A DNA stretch of 64,000 nucleotides from Sphingobium indicum B90A (GCF_000264945.2 NZ_CP013070.1:930001-994000); one strand, 5' to 3'. Shown: positions 24,848 to 39,106, counted from the first letter of the stretch. Numbers and translations: made by a program. Notes: generated by a model not told the origin, from the letters alone.

Positions 24848-27013
24848 ATGACCAGCATGACAGAGCGCGCAGGCCTGAAGGTCGCGCCGCAACTCGCCGC
24901 CTTCATCGAGGATCGGGCGCTTCCCGGCACGGGCATAGACGCCGACGCCTTCTGGCGGGGGACCGCCGCGATCTTCGCGAAATTCGCCCCGGAAAACGCC
25001 GCCCTGCTCGCCCGGCGCGACGCGCTACAGGCGCGGATCGACGCCTGGCACCGGGAAAAAGCGGGGCAGCCCTTCGACGCCGCCGCCTATCAGGGCTTCC
25101 TGCGCCAGATCGACTATCTCGTCCCCGAACCCGCGCCGTTCCGGATCGGCAGCGAGAATGTCGACGATGAAGTCGCCCGCCTGGCCGGACCGCAACTGGT
25201 CGTCCCCATCCTCAACGCCCGCTTCCTGCTGAACGCCGCCAATGCGCGCTGGGGCAGCCTGTACGACGCGCTCTACGGCACGGACGCGCTGCCCGGCGCG
25301 CCGTCGGGCAAGGGGTACGACCCGGCGCGCGGCGCGCAGGTCATCGCCTGGGCCAAGGATTTCCTGAACCGCGCCGTCCCGCTGAAGGGGCATGCGGGCT
25401 GGTCCGACATCGTCCGGCTGCATGTCTGGAACGGCGAACTCCACCTGCATATCAAGGACGGCCACGGCGTCGTCGCGACCAGCCTGGAGCAGGCGGACGG
25501 CTTCGCCGGCTATCGCGGCGATCCGGAAGATCCCACGGCGATCCTGCTGCGCCATAACGGCCTGCATATCGAACTGGTCATCGACCGCTCCCACCCCATC
25601 GGCGGCGGCGATCCGGCGGGCATCGCCGACATCATCCTGGAATCCGCGCTCACCACCATCTGCGACCTGGAGGACTCGGTCGCCGCCGTCGACGCGGATG
25701 ACAAGGTCGCCGCCTATTCCAACTGGCTGGGCCTGATGCAGGGCAATCTTGTCGACACGTTCGAGAAGAACGGCGCGATGATGACCCGCGCCCTCAACCC
25801 CGACCGCAACTATATCGCGCCCAAGGGCGGCGCCTTCACCCTGCCCGGCCGCAGCCTGTTGTTCGTCCGCAATGTCGGCCATCTGATGACCACGCCCGCC
25901 GTCCTGCTGGCCGACGGCGCGCAGGCGCCCGAAGGCATAGTCGACGGCATCGTCACCAGCCTGATCGCCCTGCACGACCTGAAGCGGGCAGGGGGCAACA
26001 GCCGCGCCGGCAGCGTCTATATCGTCAAGCCCAAGATGCACGGGCCGGAGGAGGTCGGCTTCACCAACCGCCTGTTCGACGCCATCGAAGATCTGCTGGG
26101 CCTCAGCCGCCATACACTGAAGGTCGGCGTCATGGACGAGGAACGCCGCACCTCCGCCAACCTCGCCGCCTGCATCGCGGCGGTGAAGGACCGCATCGTC
26201 TTCATCAACACCGGCTTCCTCGACCGCACGGGCGACGAGATGCACACGTCGATGCACGCCGGTGCCATGATCCGCAAGGGCGAGATGAAGGCCAGCGACT
26301 GGATCGCGGCCTATGAGGACCGCAATGTCCAGATCGGCCTCGCCTGCGGCCTGTCGGGCCGCGCCCAGATCGGCAAGGGCATGTGGGCCGCGCCGGACCG
26401 CATGGCCGACATGCTGGACCAGAAGATCGGCCACCCGAAAAGCGGCGCCAACACCGCCTGGGTTCCGTCCCCCACCGCGGCGACGCTGCACGCGACTCAC
26501 TATCACGGCGTCGACGTCTTCAAACGCCAGGAGGAGCGGGCGAAGGAAGCCATCGCCCCGCTCGACAAGCTGCTGACGATCCCCGTCGCCCAGGGCCGCA
26601 ACTGGTCGGAGGAGGAAATCACGCAGGAACTGGACAATAATGCCCAGGGCATATTGGGCTATGTCGTCCGCTGGATCGACCAGGGCGTCGGCTGCTCGAA
26701 GGTTCCCGACATCCACGACATCGGCCTGATGGAAGACCGCGCCACCCTGCGCATTTCCTCTCAGCATATGGCGAACTGGCTGCTCCACGGCGTCTGCACG
26801 GCGGAACAGGTCGACGCCGCCTTCGCCCGCATGGCCGCCAAGGTCGACGCCCAGAATGCAGGCGATCCGCTCTACAGGCCGATGAGCGGCCATCCGGAAA
26901 GCCTCGCCTGGCAAGCCGCCCGCGCCCTGGTCTTCGAAGGCGTGGCGCAACCCAATGGCTACACCGAACCCCTGCTCCACAAATATCGCGCAATGGCGAA
27001 GGCGCTGGCCTGA
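24848..27013 (+). CDS. glcB: malate synthase G
   Basis: The 721-residue enzyme condenses glyoxylate with acetyl-CoA to malate. Its length and motifs such as [52 protein letters not shown] and [14 protein letters not shown] identify the G isoform, used in glyoxylate and glycolate metabolism. An AAAGGAGA ribosome site precedes ATG 24848; the frame is open back to 24809 but that lies in the regulatory region. No isocitrate lyase gene is nearby in this window. The divergent LysR gene is the likely regulator. Confidence 0.97.
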   Translation: MTSMTERAGLKVAPQLAAFIEDRALPGTGIDADAFWRGTAAIFAKFAPENAALLARRDALQARIDAWHREKAGQPFDAAAYQGFLRQIDYLVPEPAPFRIGSENVDDEVARLAGPQLVVPILNARFLLNAANARWGSLYDALYGTDALPGAPSGKGYDPARGAQVIAWAKDFLNRAVPLKGHAGWSDIVRLHVWNGELHLHIKDGHGVVATSLEQADGFAGYRGDPEDPTAILLRHNGLHIELVIDRSHPIGGGDPAGIADIILESALTTICDLEDSVAAVDADDKVAAYSNWLGLMQGNLVDTFEKNGAMMTRALNPDRNYIAPKGGAFTLPGRSLLFVRNVGHLMTTPAVLLADGAQAPEGIVDGIVTSLIALHDLKRAGGNSRAGSVYIVKPKMHGPEEVGFTNRLFDAIEDLLGLSRHTLKVGVMDEERRTSANLAACIAAVKDRIVFINTGFLDRTGDEMHTSMHAGAMIRKGEMKASDWIAAYEDRNVQIGLACGLSGRAQIGKGMWAAPDRMADMLDQKIGHPKSGANTAWVPSPTAATLHATHYHGVDVFKRQEERAKEAIAPLDKLLTIPVAQGRNWSEEEITQELDNNAQGILGYVVRWIDQGVGCSKVPDIHDIGLMEDRATLRISSQHMANWLLHGVCTAEQVDAAFARMAAKVDAQNAGDPLYRPMSGHPESLAWQAARALVFEGVAQPNGYTEPLLHKYRAMAKALA

Positions 27014-27025
27014 AGAGCGGGAAAA

Positions 27026-27049
27026 GGGGAGGGCCACATAGCCCTCCCC
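27026..27049 (+). terminator. hairpin after glcB
   Basis: GGGGAGGGC pairs perfectly with GCCCTCCCC across a six-base loop, 12 bases after the stop. There is no T-run; a palindromic repeat abuts it directly, so termination strength is uncertain. Confidence 0.5.
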
Positions 27050-27140
27050 GTTCGCCCTGAGCCTGTCGAAGGGCTTTACTTCTTCTTCAAACGACATGCT
27101 TGAAAGGAAGTGAAGAGGCTTCGACAGGCTCAGCCCGAAC
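27050..27140. repeat. inverted pair of short hairpin repeats after glcB
   Basis: Copies at 27050-27074 (stem GCCCT/AGGGC) and 27117-27140 (stem GGCT/AGCC) share the loop GAGCCTGTCGA and face each other across about 42 bases. The spacer is itself partly self-complementary (CTTCTTCAA and TTGAAAGGAAG). Same family as 5398, 9591 and 49819. Confidence 0.9.
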
Positions 27141-27261
27141 GGATGCGTGAAGCCGTCCAGGCTTGCCACCCATCCCGCTCCGCCACCCCATCGACCGATA
27201 TTCCCATGAACGACGAAAAGCCCCGCTTGTGCGTTGGAGCGCTTCCCACTAAATCGCCCGC

Positions 27262-29916
<2,655 letters not shown>

Positions 29917-29961
29917 GCGCTTCCGCATTGCCGGGGTGGTTTCCGACCCTTGGCCATATTC

Positions 29962-30050
29962 GTCACCCTGAACCTGTTTAAGGGTCCATTTCTCCGGCTT
30001 GAGCCTTGGCTTATGGGGAGAAATGGATGCTGAAACGAGTTCAGCATGAC
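29962..30050. repeat. imperfect inverted repeat after alaS
   Basis: GTCACCCTGAACCTGTTT on the left answers a right arm ending GAGTTCAGCATGAC, and inside them CATTTCTCC pairs with GGAGAAATG. It resembles a very common proteobacterial intergenic palindrome. The stretch 29917-30370 holds only this element and the one at 30202; I see no gene in it. Confidence 0.75.
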
Positions 30051-30201
30051 AAAGGAGGGAAGGCAGCGCATATCCGCTGACGACCGCCAACGGTCAAAAC
30101 CCGCGGACCGTGACGGCCCCGCACATTTCCCCTGTCCTACACTACCCGATCCGGGCTATGCCCTGCTCCCTGAGCGCCCGTTAAACTCCAAAACCGACTA
30201 G

Positions 30202-30341
30202 GGTGTGTGGGGATTCAGTTCAGGGCGCGGCGAAAATAGTGGATTTCGAGAACCGGCGCGCAGCGTACTTCAGTACGTGAGCACCGGAAGCGCAGAAAGC
30301 CGCTATTTGCAGCCCGCCATGGACTGAATCCCCACACATCC
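30202..30341. repeat. 140-bp inverted-repeat element (MITE-like)
   Basis: The left end GTGTGTGGGGATTCAG and the right end CTGAATCCCCACACA are inverse copies. The interior contains the smaller palindrome GTACTTCAGTAC and has no ORF of note. It ends 29 bases before the glutaminase start and so may carry or disturb its promoter. Confidence 0.8.
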
Positions 30342-30370
30342 TAAGCCATCCCCGCCATTTGAGGCCAGCC

Positions 30371-31309
30371 ATGGACCTTCCCGCGATCATCGCCGACATC
30401 GTCGCCCAAGCCGCGACATGGGAAGATCGCGGCACGGTCGCCAGCTACATCCCCGAACTGGCGAAGGTCGACCCCGGCCAGTTCGGCATCGCCGTGGCTA
30501 CCGCCGACGGCCGCCTGATCGAAGGCGGAGATTCCGCCACGGGCTTCTCCATCCAATCCATCTCCAAGGTTTTCGCCCTGACCCTCGCGCTCGGCAAGGT
30601 CGGCGACCAGCTTTGGCAGAGGGTAGGGCGGGAACCCTCCGGCAATGCCTTCAACTCCATCGTCCAGCTTGAGCATGAACAGGGCATCCCGCGAAATCCC
30701 TTCATCAACGCGGGCGCCGTCGTCGTCGCGGACGTCAACCTTGGCGGCCATCAACCCCGCGTCGCCATTGGCGAAATGCTGCGCTTCGTCCGCTATCTCG
30801 CGGGCGACGACGGCATCGCCATCAACGAAACCGTGGCTGCGTCGGAAACGGCCACCGGCTTTCGCAACATGGCGCTGGCCCATTATATGCGTGCCTTCGG
30901 CAATATCCGGCATCCGGTCGATCTGGTGCTCGGCACCTATTTCCACCAATGCGCGATCGAGATGAGCTGCCGTCAACTCGCGCTCGCCGGGCGTTACCTG
31001 ATGCTCGACGGCCGTCATCCCGAAGGGGGCCGCGTCGTTTCGTCCAGCCGGGCCAAGCGGATCAACGCCCTGATGCTGACCTGCGGCCATTATGACGCTT
31101 CGGGCGATTTCGCCTTTCGCGTCGGCATTCCCGGCAAGTCCGGCGTAGGCGGCGGCATATTGGCGATCGTGCCCGGTCGCGCCTCGATAGCTGTCTGGTC
31201 GCCCGGCCTGAACGAAAATGGCAACAGCCAGCTTGGCACGCTGGCGCTCGAAGAACTGGCGCGACGCACCGGCTGGTCGGTCTTCAGCCCGCCGCAAGAC
31301 CCGTCCTAA
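30371..31309 (+). CDS. glsA: glutaminase
   Basis: The 312-residue enzyme hydrolyses glutamine to glutamate and ammonia. It has the serine-dependent beta-lactamase-like fold of the glutaminase family: [18 protein letters not shown] holds the catalytic Ser-x-x-Lys, then [37 protein letters not shown] and the terminal [14 protein letters not shown]. The ATG at 30371 fits the family. Its end overlaps the convergent antiporter gene by 4 bases. Such glutaminases can support acid tolerance through ammonia; the neighbouring proton antiporter makes that an attractive but unproven link. Confidence 0.95.
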   Translation: MDLPAIIADIVAQAATWEDRGTVASYIPELAKVDPGQFGIAVATADGRLIEGGDSATGFSIQSISKVFALTLALGKVGDQLWQRVGREPSGNAFNSIVQLEHEQGIPRNPFINAGAVVVADVNLGGHQPRVAIGEMLRFVRYLAGDDGIAINETVAASETATGFRNMALAHYMRAFGNIRHPVDLVLGTYFHQCAIEMSCRQLALAGRYLMLDGRHPEGGRVVSSSRAKRINALMLTCGHYDASGDFAFRVGIPGKSGVGGGILAIVPGRASIAVWSPGLNENGNSQLGTLALEELARRTGWSVFSPPQDPS

Positions 31310-33090
31310 GGCACCTCATCGGCCCGCAGCCGGCGCAGCTTGGGCGCGGTTTCCAGTTGCGCGGCATCCTTTATGCCCATGCGCAAATCCTCCCGCATCT
31401 GATGGACGGAGGCGATCACCGGCCCCATCGCCACGCCCAGGTCCACCAGCGCCGTTTCCGCCAGTTGGAGCGAGCTTTCCAGCGTCTCCGGCACGGCGTC
31501 GCTGGCCCCGGCGCGATAAAGCTGGGCCGCATGGTCGGTATCCCGCGCCCGCGCGATGATCGGCAGGTCGGGCACCCAGCCCCGCACGCGCTTCGTCACC
31601 CGGACCGACAGGACGGGATCGTCCATCGTCAGGATCAACGCCCGCGCATGGCCGAGGCGGAGCTTGTCGAGCATTTCGGTGCGCGACACGTCGCCGAACA
31701 ATATGGGATAGCCCCCGCGCCGCGCCTCCGCCACGACGTCCGGGTCGGATTCCACGACGATGAAACGCTGCTTGTGCAGGTCGAGCAGGTCGCAGACCAT
31801 GCGGCCGACGCGCCCGAAGCCGATCACCACGGCGGCCGCCTCCGCATGGTCTTCGCTGATTTCCGGCGTGTCCTCGCCCAGCGCCATTTCCAGCCGCCGC
31901 GCAATGTCATGCCCCAGGCGCGCGAGCAGCGGCGTGATGGTGAGCCCGATGGCGGTCACGATCTGCCAGAAGGCGGCGGTGGAGGGGAGGATCAACTGGG
32001 CCGCCGCCGCCGCGGACAGCACGATCAGCGTGGTTTCCGAAGGGCTGGACATCAGCACGCCAACCTCCAGCGCGACGCCTTTCCTCGCGCCGGAGAGATA
32101 GAGCAGCGCCGCGGTGACGATCGTCTTGGCCAGGACCACGCCGACCACCGCCAGGATGAGCGCGGGCCAGTTGGCCAGGATGACGCGAACGTCCAGGCCC
32201 ATGCCCACGGTGATGAGGAAGACGCCCAGCGCCAGCCCCTTGAACGGCGCGGTCATGACCTCGACCTCGCCATGATAGTCGGTTTCCGCGATCAGCAGCC
32301 CGGCCAGCAGCGCGCCGACGATGGGGGACAGGCCGGCGATGGATGTCGCCATGCTGGAGACGATGACGACCAGCAGGCTGGCCGCCAGGAACACTTCCGG
32401 GCTTTTCGTGCGGGCCGCCTGGCTGAAGACATGGGGCAGAAAGAGCCGGCCCAGGACCAGCATGACGGCGATGGTGATGCCGCTCTTGACCAGCGTGTCG
32501 GCCAGTTCGCCCCACGGGCCGTCCGGGCTGGCGGCGACGGATGGAGCGAGGGCGCCCAGCATGAAGATGATCGGGACGAGGGCCAGATCCTCGAAAAGGA
32601 GCATGGAAAAGGCCGCGCGGCCGACGGCGTTTTGCGTGCCGACCATCGGCAGGACGACGGCCGTGGACGACAGCGCCAGCGCCAGGCCAAGGCCGAAGGC
32701 GCCCGCCGGCGGCTGACCCAGCAAGTAAAGGCCAAGTGCAATGAGCGTGCCGCCGCCGATCAATTCTGCCGCGCCCACTCCGAATACTTGCGTTCGCATG
32801 GTCCAGAGGCGACGAAAACTCAGTTCCAGCCCGATGGAGAAAAGCAGCAATATGACGCCGAGTTCGGCAAAGGGCTCTATCGCCGCCCTGTTGGATATGG
32901 TGACATGATAGAGCCAGGGATATTGGCCCACCAATGCGCCCAACCCCGACGGTCCCACCGCCAGCCCGACCAGGATGAAGCCGATGACCGGACTGATCCT
33001 GAGGCGCGCGAAGCCGGGGATCACCAGTCCCGCAGCCCCCAATATGACGAGGGAATCGCTGAAGCTCTGTGGATTGATCGCGCCGGCCAT
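31306..33090 (-). CDS. CPA2 cation:proton antiporter with RCK domain (Kef-like)
   Basis: The 594-residue membrane protein has about twelve hydrophobic segments (to about residue 390), opening [24 protein letters not shown], with the CPA2 core motifs FSIGLEL and LFEDLALVP. The C-terminal part from about residue 410 is a TrkA-N/RCK Rossmann domain ([21 protein letters not shown]) binding NAD(H) or nucleotide. This is the architecture of KefB/KefC potassium efflux and related antiporters. The KefF/KefG ancillary subunit is not adjacent, so glutathione gating cannot be inferred. Confidence 0.92.
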   Translation of the reverse strand: MAGAINPQSFSDSLVILGAAGLVIPGFARLRISPVIGFILVGLAVGPSGLGALVGQYPWLYHVTISNRAAIEPFAELGVILLLFSIGLELSFRRLWTMRTQVFGVGAAELIGGGTLIALGLYLLGQPPAGAFGLGLALALSSTAVVLPMVGTQNAVGRAAFSMLLFEDLALVPIIFMLGALAPSVAASPDGPWGELADTLVKSGITIAVMLVLGRLFLPHVFSQAARTKSPEVFLAASLLVVIVSSMATSIAGLSPIVGALLAGLLIAETDYHGEVEVMTAPFKGLALGVFLITVGMGLDVRVILANWPALILAVVGVVLAKTIVTAALLYLSGARKGVALEVGVLMSSPSETTLIVLSAAAAAQLILPSTAAFWQIVTAIGLTITPLLARLGHDIARRLEMALGEDTPEISEDHAEAAAVVIGFGRVGRMVCDLLDLHKQRFIVVESDPDVVAEARRGGYPILFGDVSRTEMLDKLRLGHARALILTMDDPVLSVRVTKRVRGWVPDLPIIARARDTDHAAQLYRAGASDAVPETLESSLQLAETALVDLGVAMGPVIASVHQMREDLRMGIKDAAQLETAPKLRRLRADEVP

Positions 33091-33167
33091 GACCGATCAT
33101 CGCCACAAATGCGGCGGATATCCAGCGATAAGCATGCGAAACCGGAAAATGACGCCGTGAAGCGCCA

Positions 33168-33253
33168 TGGTGCGGACGGCGGGACTTGAACCCGCATTCC
33201 CAGGGGGAGGCGGATTTTAAGTCCGCTGCGTCTACCGATTTCGCCACGTCCGC
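33168..33253 (-). tRNA. tRNA-Leu (TAA anticodon)
   Basis: Reading the minus strand, acceptor GCGGACG pairs with CGTCCGC, the anticodon arm GCGGACT-TAA-AATCCGC gives anticodon TAA, and there is the long variable arm of class II tRNAs. The T-arm is GCGGGTTCAAGTCCCGC and CCA is encoded. The length of 86 nt is usual for leucine tRNA. Confidence 0.96.
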
Positions 33254-33308
33254 TTGAGGCCGTTACCCCCTGAAGGCTAACGACGCACAGGTCAAGGATG
33301 TGGTTGGA

Positions 33309-33599
33309 TCAGAGCGCAGCCTTGGCGTTCAGCCGTTCCCGCATTTCCTTTCCGGGCTTGAAATAGGGAACCCGCTTGGCATCCACCGGCACCTGTTCGC
33401 CCGTCCGCGGATTGCGGCCGGTGCGCGCCTCGCGCGCCCGTGTCGTAAAGGCGCCGAAGCCCCGAAGTTCCACTCGCCCGCCGCTTGAAAGACGGTCGAC
33501 TATTTCCTTGAAGAAAAGATCGACGATCCTTTCCACTTCCTGGAGGTTGAGGTTTGGATTTTCCTCAGCCAATTTCTGAATCAGTTCCGAGCGTATCAT
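33309..33599 (-). CDS. ihfB: integration host factor subunit beta
   Basis: The 96-residue product is IHF-beta: [30 protein letters not shown], then [15 protein letters not shown], the RNPRTGE arm and [15 protein letters not shown]. With IHF-alpha it makes sharp site-specific DNA bends. It follows rpsA, after the rpsA terminator, as in many proteobacteria (cmk-rpsA-ihfB). The N-terminus MIRSELI and the RVELRGFG motif distinguish it from the HU gene at 17.8 kb. Confidence 0.96.
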   Translation of the reverse strand: MIRSELIQKLAEENPNLNLQEVERIVDLFFKEIVDRLSSGGRVELRGFGAFTTRAREARTGRNPRTGEQVPVDAKRVPYFKPGKEMRERLNAKAAL

Positions 33600-33708
33600 T
33601 GGTCCTCCAGACTCCCCCTTCTGGTTCCCGGTTTATTTATAGTGAATCCTCATGCCTGTGACAATCAGCCAATATCGGTATGTCATTCTCATTTTGGGAA
33701 TAGAAAAA

Positions 33709-33735
33709 GCCCGCCGGAGCTAAGTTCCGGCGGGC
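33709..33735 (-). terminator. rho-independent terminator of rpsA
   Basis: On the minus strand GCCCGCCGGA pairs with TCCGGCGGGC around a short loop and runs into TTTTTCTATT, about 33 bases after the rpsA stop. Confidence 0.93.
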
Positions 33736-33767
33736 GATATTACTTAAGTTAGATGCCGAAGGAGGGC

Positions 33768-35480
<1,713 letters not shown>

Positions 35481-35652
35481 GGTAGTTTCCTTCACTCGTC
35501 ATTGCTGGCCTACCGGTTGTCTCCGGTGGTCTTTCAGGCCAAAGCGTCCGCAGGGCCGAATGCCATGCGCACATCCGTTCGGCCACGACGAGTCGACGCC
35601 CCGTGGAAAAGCGAAAAGGGCGCCTGGGAATCCCCGGCGCCCGGCATTCGCG

Positions 35653-36288
35653 TCAGGCCTGTCGCCGACGTTCCAACTGGGCGTCCACCAGAGCAATGGC
35701 CTGCTGGACGGCGGCGTCTATAGTCAAATTGCTGGTGTCGAGCAAGTCCGCTCCATCGGCCACGCGCAGCGGGGCGTGGTCGCGGCTCATGTCGCGGGTG
35801 TCGCGGGCCTGGATGTCTGCGATCAGGCTGTCCATGTCGGGGTGGCCCCCATGGTCGAGCGCGTCCTGATAGCGGCGCTGGGCGCGGACATGGACGCTGG
35901 CCGTGACGAAGATCTTGGCGTCGGCATCGGGCGCGATGACGGTGGCGATGTCGCGCCCGTCCAGGATCGCGCCGCCAGGCTGGGTCGCGAAGTCGCGCTG
36001 GCGTTTCACCAGCGCCTGGCGGACGCTCTGGTGGATCGAAACGCGGGAGGCGAGCGAGCCGACGGCTTCGCTGCGCAGCGCGGGATCTTTCAGCATGGCG
36101 TCGTCGAAGTCGCAGGCGGCGAGCGCATCGGCTTCATGGTCCGGGTCGCCGCTGGCCTTGAGCACGGCAAGGCCTACGGCGCGATAGAGCAGGCCGGTAT
36201 CGAGCACGGGCAGGCCGTAATGCCGGCCCAGCGCCTTGGCGATGGTGCCCTTGCCCGATGCGGCGGGGCCGTCGACGGCGATGATCAT
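35653..36288 (-). CDS. cmk: cytidylate kinase
   Basis: The 211-residue kinase phosphorylates CMP and dCMP. It begins MIIAVDGPAASGKGTIAKALG, with the P-loop at residues 7-15, and has GLLYRAVGLAVL, DGRDIATVIAPDADAKIFVTAS and the lid region RDTRDMSRDHAPLRVADGAD. ATG 36288 overlaps the stop of the preceding small gene (4 bases). It lies upstream of rpsA in the standard cmk-rpsA order. Confidence 0.97.
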   Translation of the reverse strand: MIIAVDGPAASGKGTIAKALGRHYGLPVLDTGLLYRAVGLAVLKASGDPDHEADALAACDFDDAMLKDPALRSEAVGSLASRVSIHQSVRQALVKRQRDFATQPGGAILDGRDIATVIAPDADAKIFVTASVHVRAQRRYQDALDHGGHPDMDSLIADIQARDTRDMSRDHAPLRVADGADLLDTSNLTIDAAVQQAIALVDAQLERRRQA

Positions 36289-36536
36289 GATGCTTTGCCT
36301 TTCCGCAGCGCCTTGGCGAGGCCGATCAGGGCGATGAAGGCCCATATGACTTCCAGCGCCATCGACGCGACGTTGAAATGAACCGTCAGCGAGTAGATCA
36401 GCAGCACCGCGCCGACCAGGTTCAGCAGGTTGAAGAGGGTGAAGCTCAGCACCTTCGCCATGTTGCTATAGGCATAGGCAATGACCATCAGGCCGCTGCC
36501 GATCAGTCCCAGGATATTGGCAAGGTCGAACGTCAT
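36285..36536 (-). CDS. small membrane protein, CBU_0592-like
   Basis: The 83-residue protein has three hydrophobic segments (about 5-25, 28-49 and 57-76) and ends in a basic tail RKGKAS. The pattern (NILGLIGSGLMVIAYAYSN, LFNLLNLVGAVLLIYSL, ASMALEVIWAFIALIGL) matches a small conserved inner-membrane family named after CBU_0592. It overlaps both aroA and cmk by 4 bases, so it is translated within this operon. Function unknown. Confidence 0.85.
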   Translation of the reverse strand: MTFDLANILGLIGSGLMVIAYAYSNMAKVLSFTLFNLLNLVGAVLLIYSLTVHFNVASMALEVIWAFIALIGLAKALRKGKAS

Positions 36537-37885
36537 GCGAGTGCGCCGAGCGAATGCAGCAAAGCGGTGAAACCCGGGAAGCTGGTCGCGACGGGGCGCA
36601 TGTCGTCGATGGTGACGCCATTGCTGGACACGAGGCCTGCGACCGCGAAGCTCATGGCGATGCGGTGGTCCAGCTTCGTCGCGACGGGGCCGCCGCCGGG
36701 GAGGGGCGCGCCACCGCTGCCCTCTATGACGATGCCGTCCTCCAGTTCCTCCACCGTCACGCCGATGGCGCGCAGCCCCGCCGCCATGGTGGCGATGCGG
36801 TCCGATTCCTTGACGCGCAGTTCCTCCAGCCCGCGGAAGGTGCTGCGCCCCTCGGCCAGGGCGGCGGCGATGAAGGTGACCGGATATTCGTCGATCATCG
36901 ACGGCGCGCGGGCGGGGTCCGGCTCCACCCCCTGGAGCGTCGAGGCGGTGATGACCAGATCGCCCACCGGCTCGCCGCCCACTTCGCGGGGGTTTTCGAC
37001 GACGATGTCGCCGCCCATTTCGCGCAGCAGGTCGATCAGCCCGGCGCGGGTCGCGTTGAGGCCGACATTGGCGATGGCGACCTTCGACCCCGGAACCAGC
37101 AGCGCCGCGACCATCGGGAAGGCGGCGGAGGAGGGATCTCCGGGAACGGTGATCGACTGCGGGCGGAGTTCCGCCTCGCCCCTGAGCGTGACGATGCGGG
37201 CGCCGTCGCCCTCGACCTCGACATGGAGGTCCGCGCCGAAGCCCTTGAGCATGCGTTCGCTATGGTCGCGGGTGGGGATCGGCTCGACCACGCGGGTGAT
37301 GCCGGGGGCGTTGAGGCCGGCGAGCAGGATCGCCGACTTCACCTGCGCCGATGCCACGGGAAGGCGATAATCGAGCGGCACCGCCGGGCAGGCGCCGCGC
37401 ATGGTAAGGGGCAGGCGGTCTCCGGGGCTGGTGGTGAAGCTGGCGCCCATGCGCGACAGCGGTTCGGTGACGCGGGCCATGGGGCGCTTGCTGAGCGAGG
37501 CGTCGCCCACGAAGGTCGCGGTGATGGCGTGGCTGGCGATCAGGCCCATGAGCAGGCGGGTGGAGGTGCCGCTATTGCCCATGTCGAGCGCGCTTTCCGG
37601 CTGGAGCAGGCCGCCGACGCCCACGCCATGGATATGCCAGACGCCGTCCGCGTCCCTGCGGATGTCCGCGCCCATCGCCCGCATGGCGGCGGCGGTGGCG
37701 AGCACGTCCTCGCCCTCCAGCAGCCCTTCGACCCGACTTTCGCCCACCGCCAGGGCGGAAAGCATCAAAGAGCGGTGCGAAATGCTCTTGTCGCCGGGCA
37801 CGCTAATCGTGCCGGAAAGCGCCGGGGCGGCGGTGAAGGTAGCGGGTTGAGCTTGGGGCATGGGCTGGTCGGAAGAAGCGGTCAC
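36533..37885 (-). CDS. aroA: 3-phosphoshikimate 1-carboxyvinyltransferase (EPSP synthase), class II
   Basis: The 450-residue enzyme makes EPSP, the sixth step of the shikimate pathway. It carries the class II signatures: GDKS at 31-34, SAQVK, RDHSE and NATR, and broad similarity to the Agrobacterium CP4 form (ISHRSLMLSALAVGESRVEGL, PGDPSSAAFP, RAPSMIDEYP, EELRVKESDR, LDHRIAMSFAVAGLV). The PEP-site loop reads GNSGTST, with glycine (Gly106) where CP4 has alanine. GTG at 37885 is the likely start; an ATG at 37861 lacks a ribosome site. It heads aroA-(membrane protein)-cmk-rpsA. Confidence 0.97.
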   Translation of the reverse strand: MTASSDQPMPQAQPATFTAAPALSGTISVPGDKSISHRSLMLSALAVGESRVEGLLEGEDVLATAAAMRAMGADIRRDADGVWHIHGVGVGGLLQPESALDMGNSGTSTRLLMGLIASHAITATFVGDASLSKRPMARVTEPLSRMGASFTTSPGDRLPLTMRGACPAVPLDYRLPVASAQVKSAILLAGLNAPGITRVVEPIPTRDHSERMLKGFGADLHVEVEGDGARIVTLRGEAELRPQSITVPGDPSSAAFPMVAALLVPGSKVAIANVGLNATRAGLIDLLREMGGDIVVENPREVGGEPVGDLVITASTLQGVEPDPARAPSMIDEYPVTFIAAALAEGRSTFRGLEELRVKESDRIATMAAGLRAIGVTVEELEDGIVIEGSGGAPLPGGGPVATKLDHRIAMSFAVAGLVSSNGVTIDDMRPVATSFPGFTALLHSLGALA

Positions 37886-38034
37886 GGGTCAATCCGTCTG
37901 CAAGACTTGAAAAAATGCGCCCGGCTTTTGACAGCGCGGTTTCGCTATGGCAAGGCGCCGTCTCTTCGCGGGCGACCCTGTCGTGCCGCGTAATTTCTGT
38001 TTTGAGCACTCGCAAGAGAAGGACAAGGCCGGAC

Positions 38035-38370
38035 ATGGTCAAGGCTGAATGGGGCACGAAGCGTACCTGCCCGAAATGCGCCACGCGCTTCTACGACCTG
38101 GGCAAGGATGACCCGGTCACCTGCATCAATTGCGGCACGGCCTGGGAACCGGAACCCGTGCTGAAGTCGAAGCAGCCGCTGCCCTATGAGGAAGCGCCCA
38201 AGAAGGTCATCGAAACCGCCGATGGCGAGATCGAGACGGCGGACGACGATCTGGACCTGGATCTGGACGTGGATGATGACGGCGATTCGCCCGACAATGA
38301 CGTCGATCTGGGCGGCGACGACGATCTGGGCGTCGACGCCGGCGGGGACGATGGCGACGACGACAATTAA
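38035..38370 (+). CDS. TIGR02300 family acidic zinc-ribbon-like protein
   Basis: The 111-residue protein begins MVKAEWGTKRTCPKCATRFYDLGKDDPV and has a CxxC...CxxC pair (CPKC and CINC), suggesting a zinc ribbon, followed by an extremely acidic tail of Asp/Gly repeats to the C-terminus. This layout is that of the TIGR02300 family found in alphaproteobacteria. It is divergent from aroA, the usual place. Its function is unknown. The DDDGDD-rich tail has low complexity and may bind cations or basic partners. Confidence 0.88.
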   Translation: MVKAEWGTKRTCPKCATRFYDLGKDDPVTCINCGTAWEPEPVLKSKQPLPYEEAPKKVIETADGEIETADDDLDLDLDVDDDGDSPDNDVDLGGDDDLGVDAGGDDGDDDN

Positions 38371-38459
38371 TTGAATTTTGTGCTTGCCAAGGAGTTCGCC
38401 GCCACCTAATGGCAGCGGCCTCCGAGGCGCCGGACCCAAACGGCGCCGACACTGGAAAC

Positions 38460-38535
38460 GGGGCCTTAGCTCAGCTGGGAGAGCGCCTGCATGGCATGCA
38501 GGAGGTCAGCGGTTCGATCCCGCTAGGCTCCACCA
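38460..38535 (+). tRNA. tRNA-Ala (GGC anticodon), copy 1
   Basis: The 76-nt gene has acceptor GGGGCCT/AGGCTCC with the G3:U70 alanine identity pair, anticodon loop ATGGCAT (GGC) on stem CCTGC/GCAGG, and an encoded CCA. Confidence 0.98.
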
Positions 38536-38582
38536 GTTTTTCGGAAAAAGAAAATGTCCGGGGGACATTTTCCCGAAAAACT
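38535..38582. repeat. nested hairpin directly after the first tRNA-Ala
   Basis: AGTTTTTCGG and CCGAAAAACT form the outer arm; AAAATGTCC and GGACATTTT form the inner arm around GGG. It starts at the final base of the tRNA and could be a processing or termination structure. Confidence 0.7.
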
Positions 38583-38732
38583 CCCGAGCGCAAGCGAGGG
38601 GTGTGGCGAGGTTGCAAGTGACTTCGATTAACACTCCAAAGCCACGCAAGGAGTGTTCCATATTTGGCCGATGGCTTGATGCCGGACATGGCCTGATCCA
38701 TTGGGATGCGGTATGATGTGCCGCGCGACGAT

Positions 38733-38808
38733 GGGGCCTTAGCTCAGCTGGGAGAGCGCCTGCATGGCATGCAGGAGGTCAGCGGTTCGATCCCGCTAGG
38801 CTCCACCA
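38733..38808 (+). tRNA. tRNA-Ala (GGC anticodon), copy 2
   Basis: Identical over all 76 bases to the copy at 38460-38535, including CCA. The 197 bases between them hold the nested hairpin and no gene. Confidence 0.98.
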
Positions 38809-39106
38809 ACATCTGAATGAGCTCGCCATGGGCAAGCTTCTCCGCCCGATCGGGATTGGAGGCTGATTTCCGCTACTTTCCGTTGACGCTCATGGGTGCG
38901 CCTGCATATCGAGCATGTCAAAGACGGAGCCTGGTAAGCTGGCCCGTGCTGGATAGGACAGGCGAAATGGCCGCCTGTTGGGCAATAGGCAGCCTTTGGG
39001 AATGTCGTTGCCGTTGGGTTATTGCGGCTGGTCCTCAGCGGGTCGCTTAAGTCCAGAAGCTGACGGTCGAATGAGCGACTGGAATTGGCTAATAGCTGAA
39101 GTTTCC

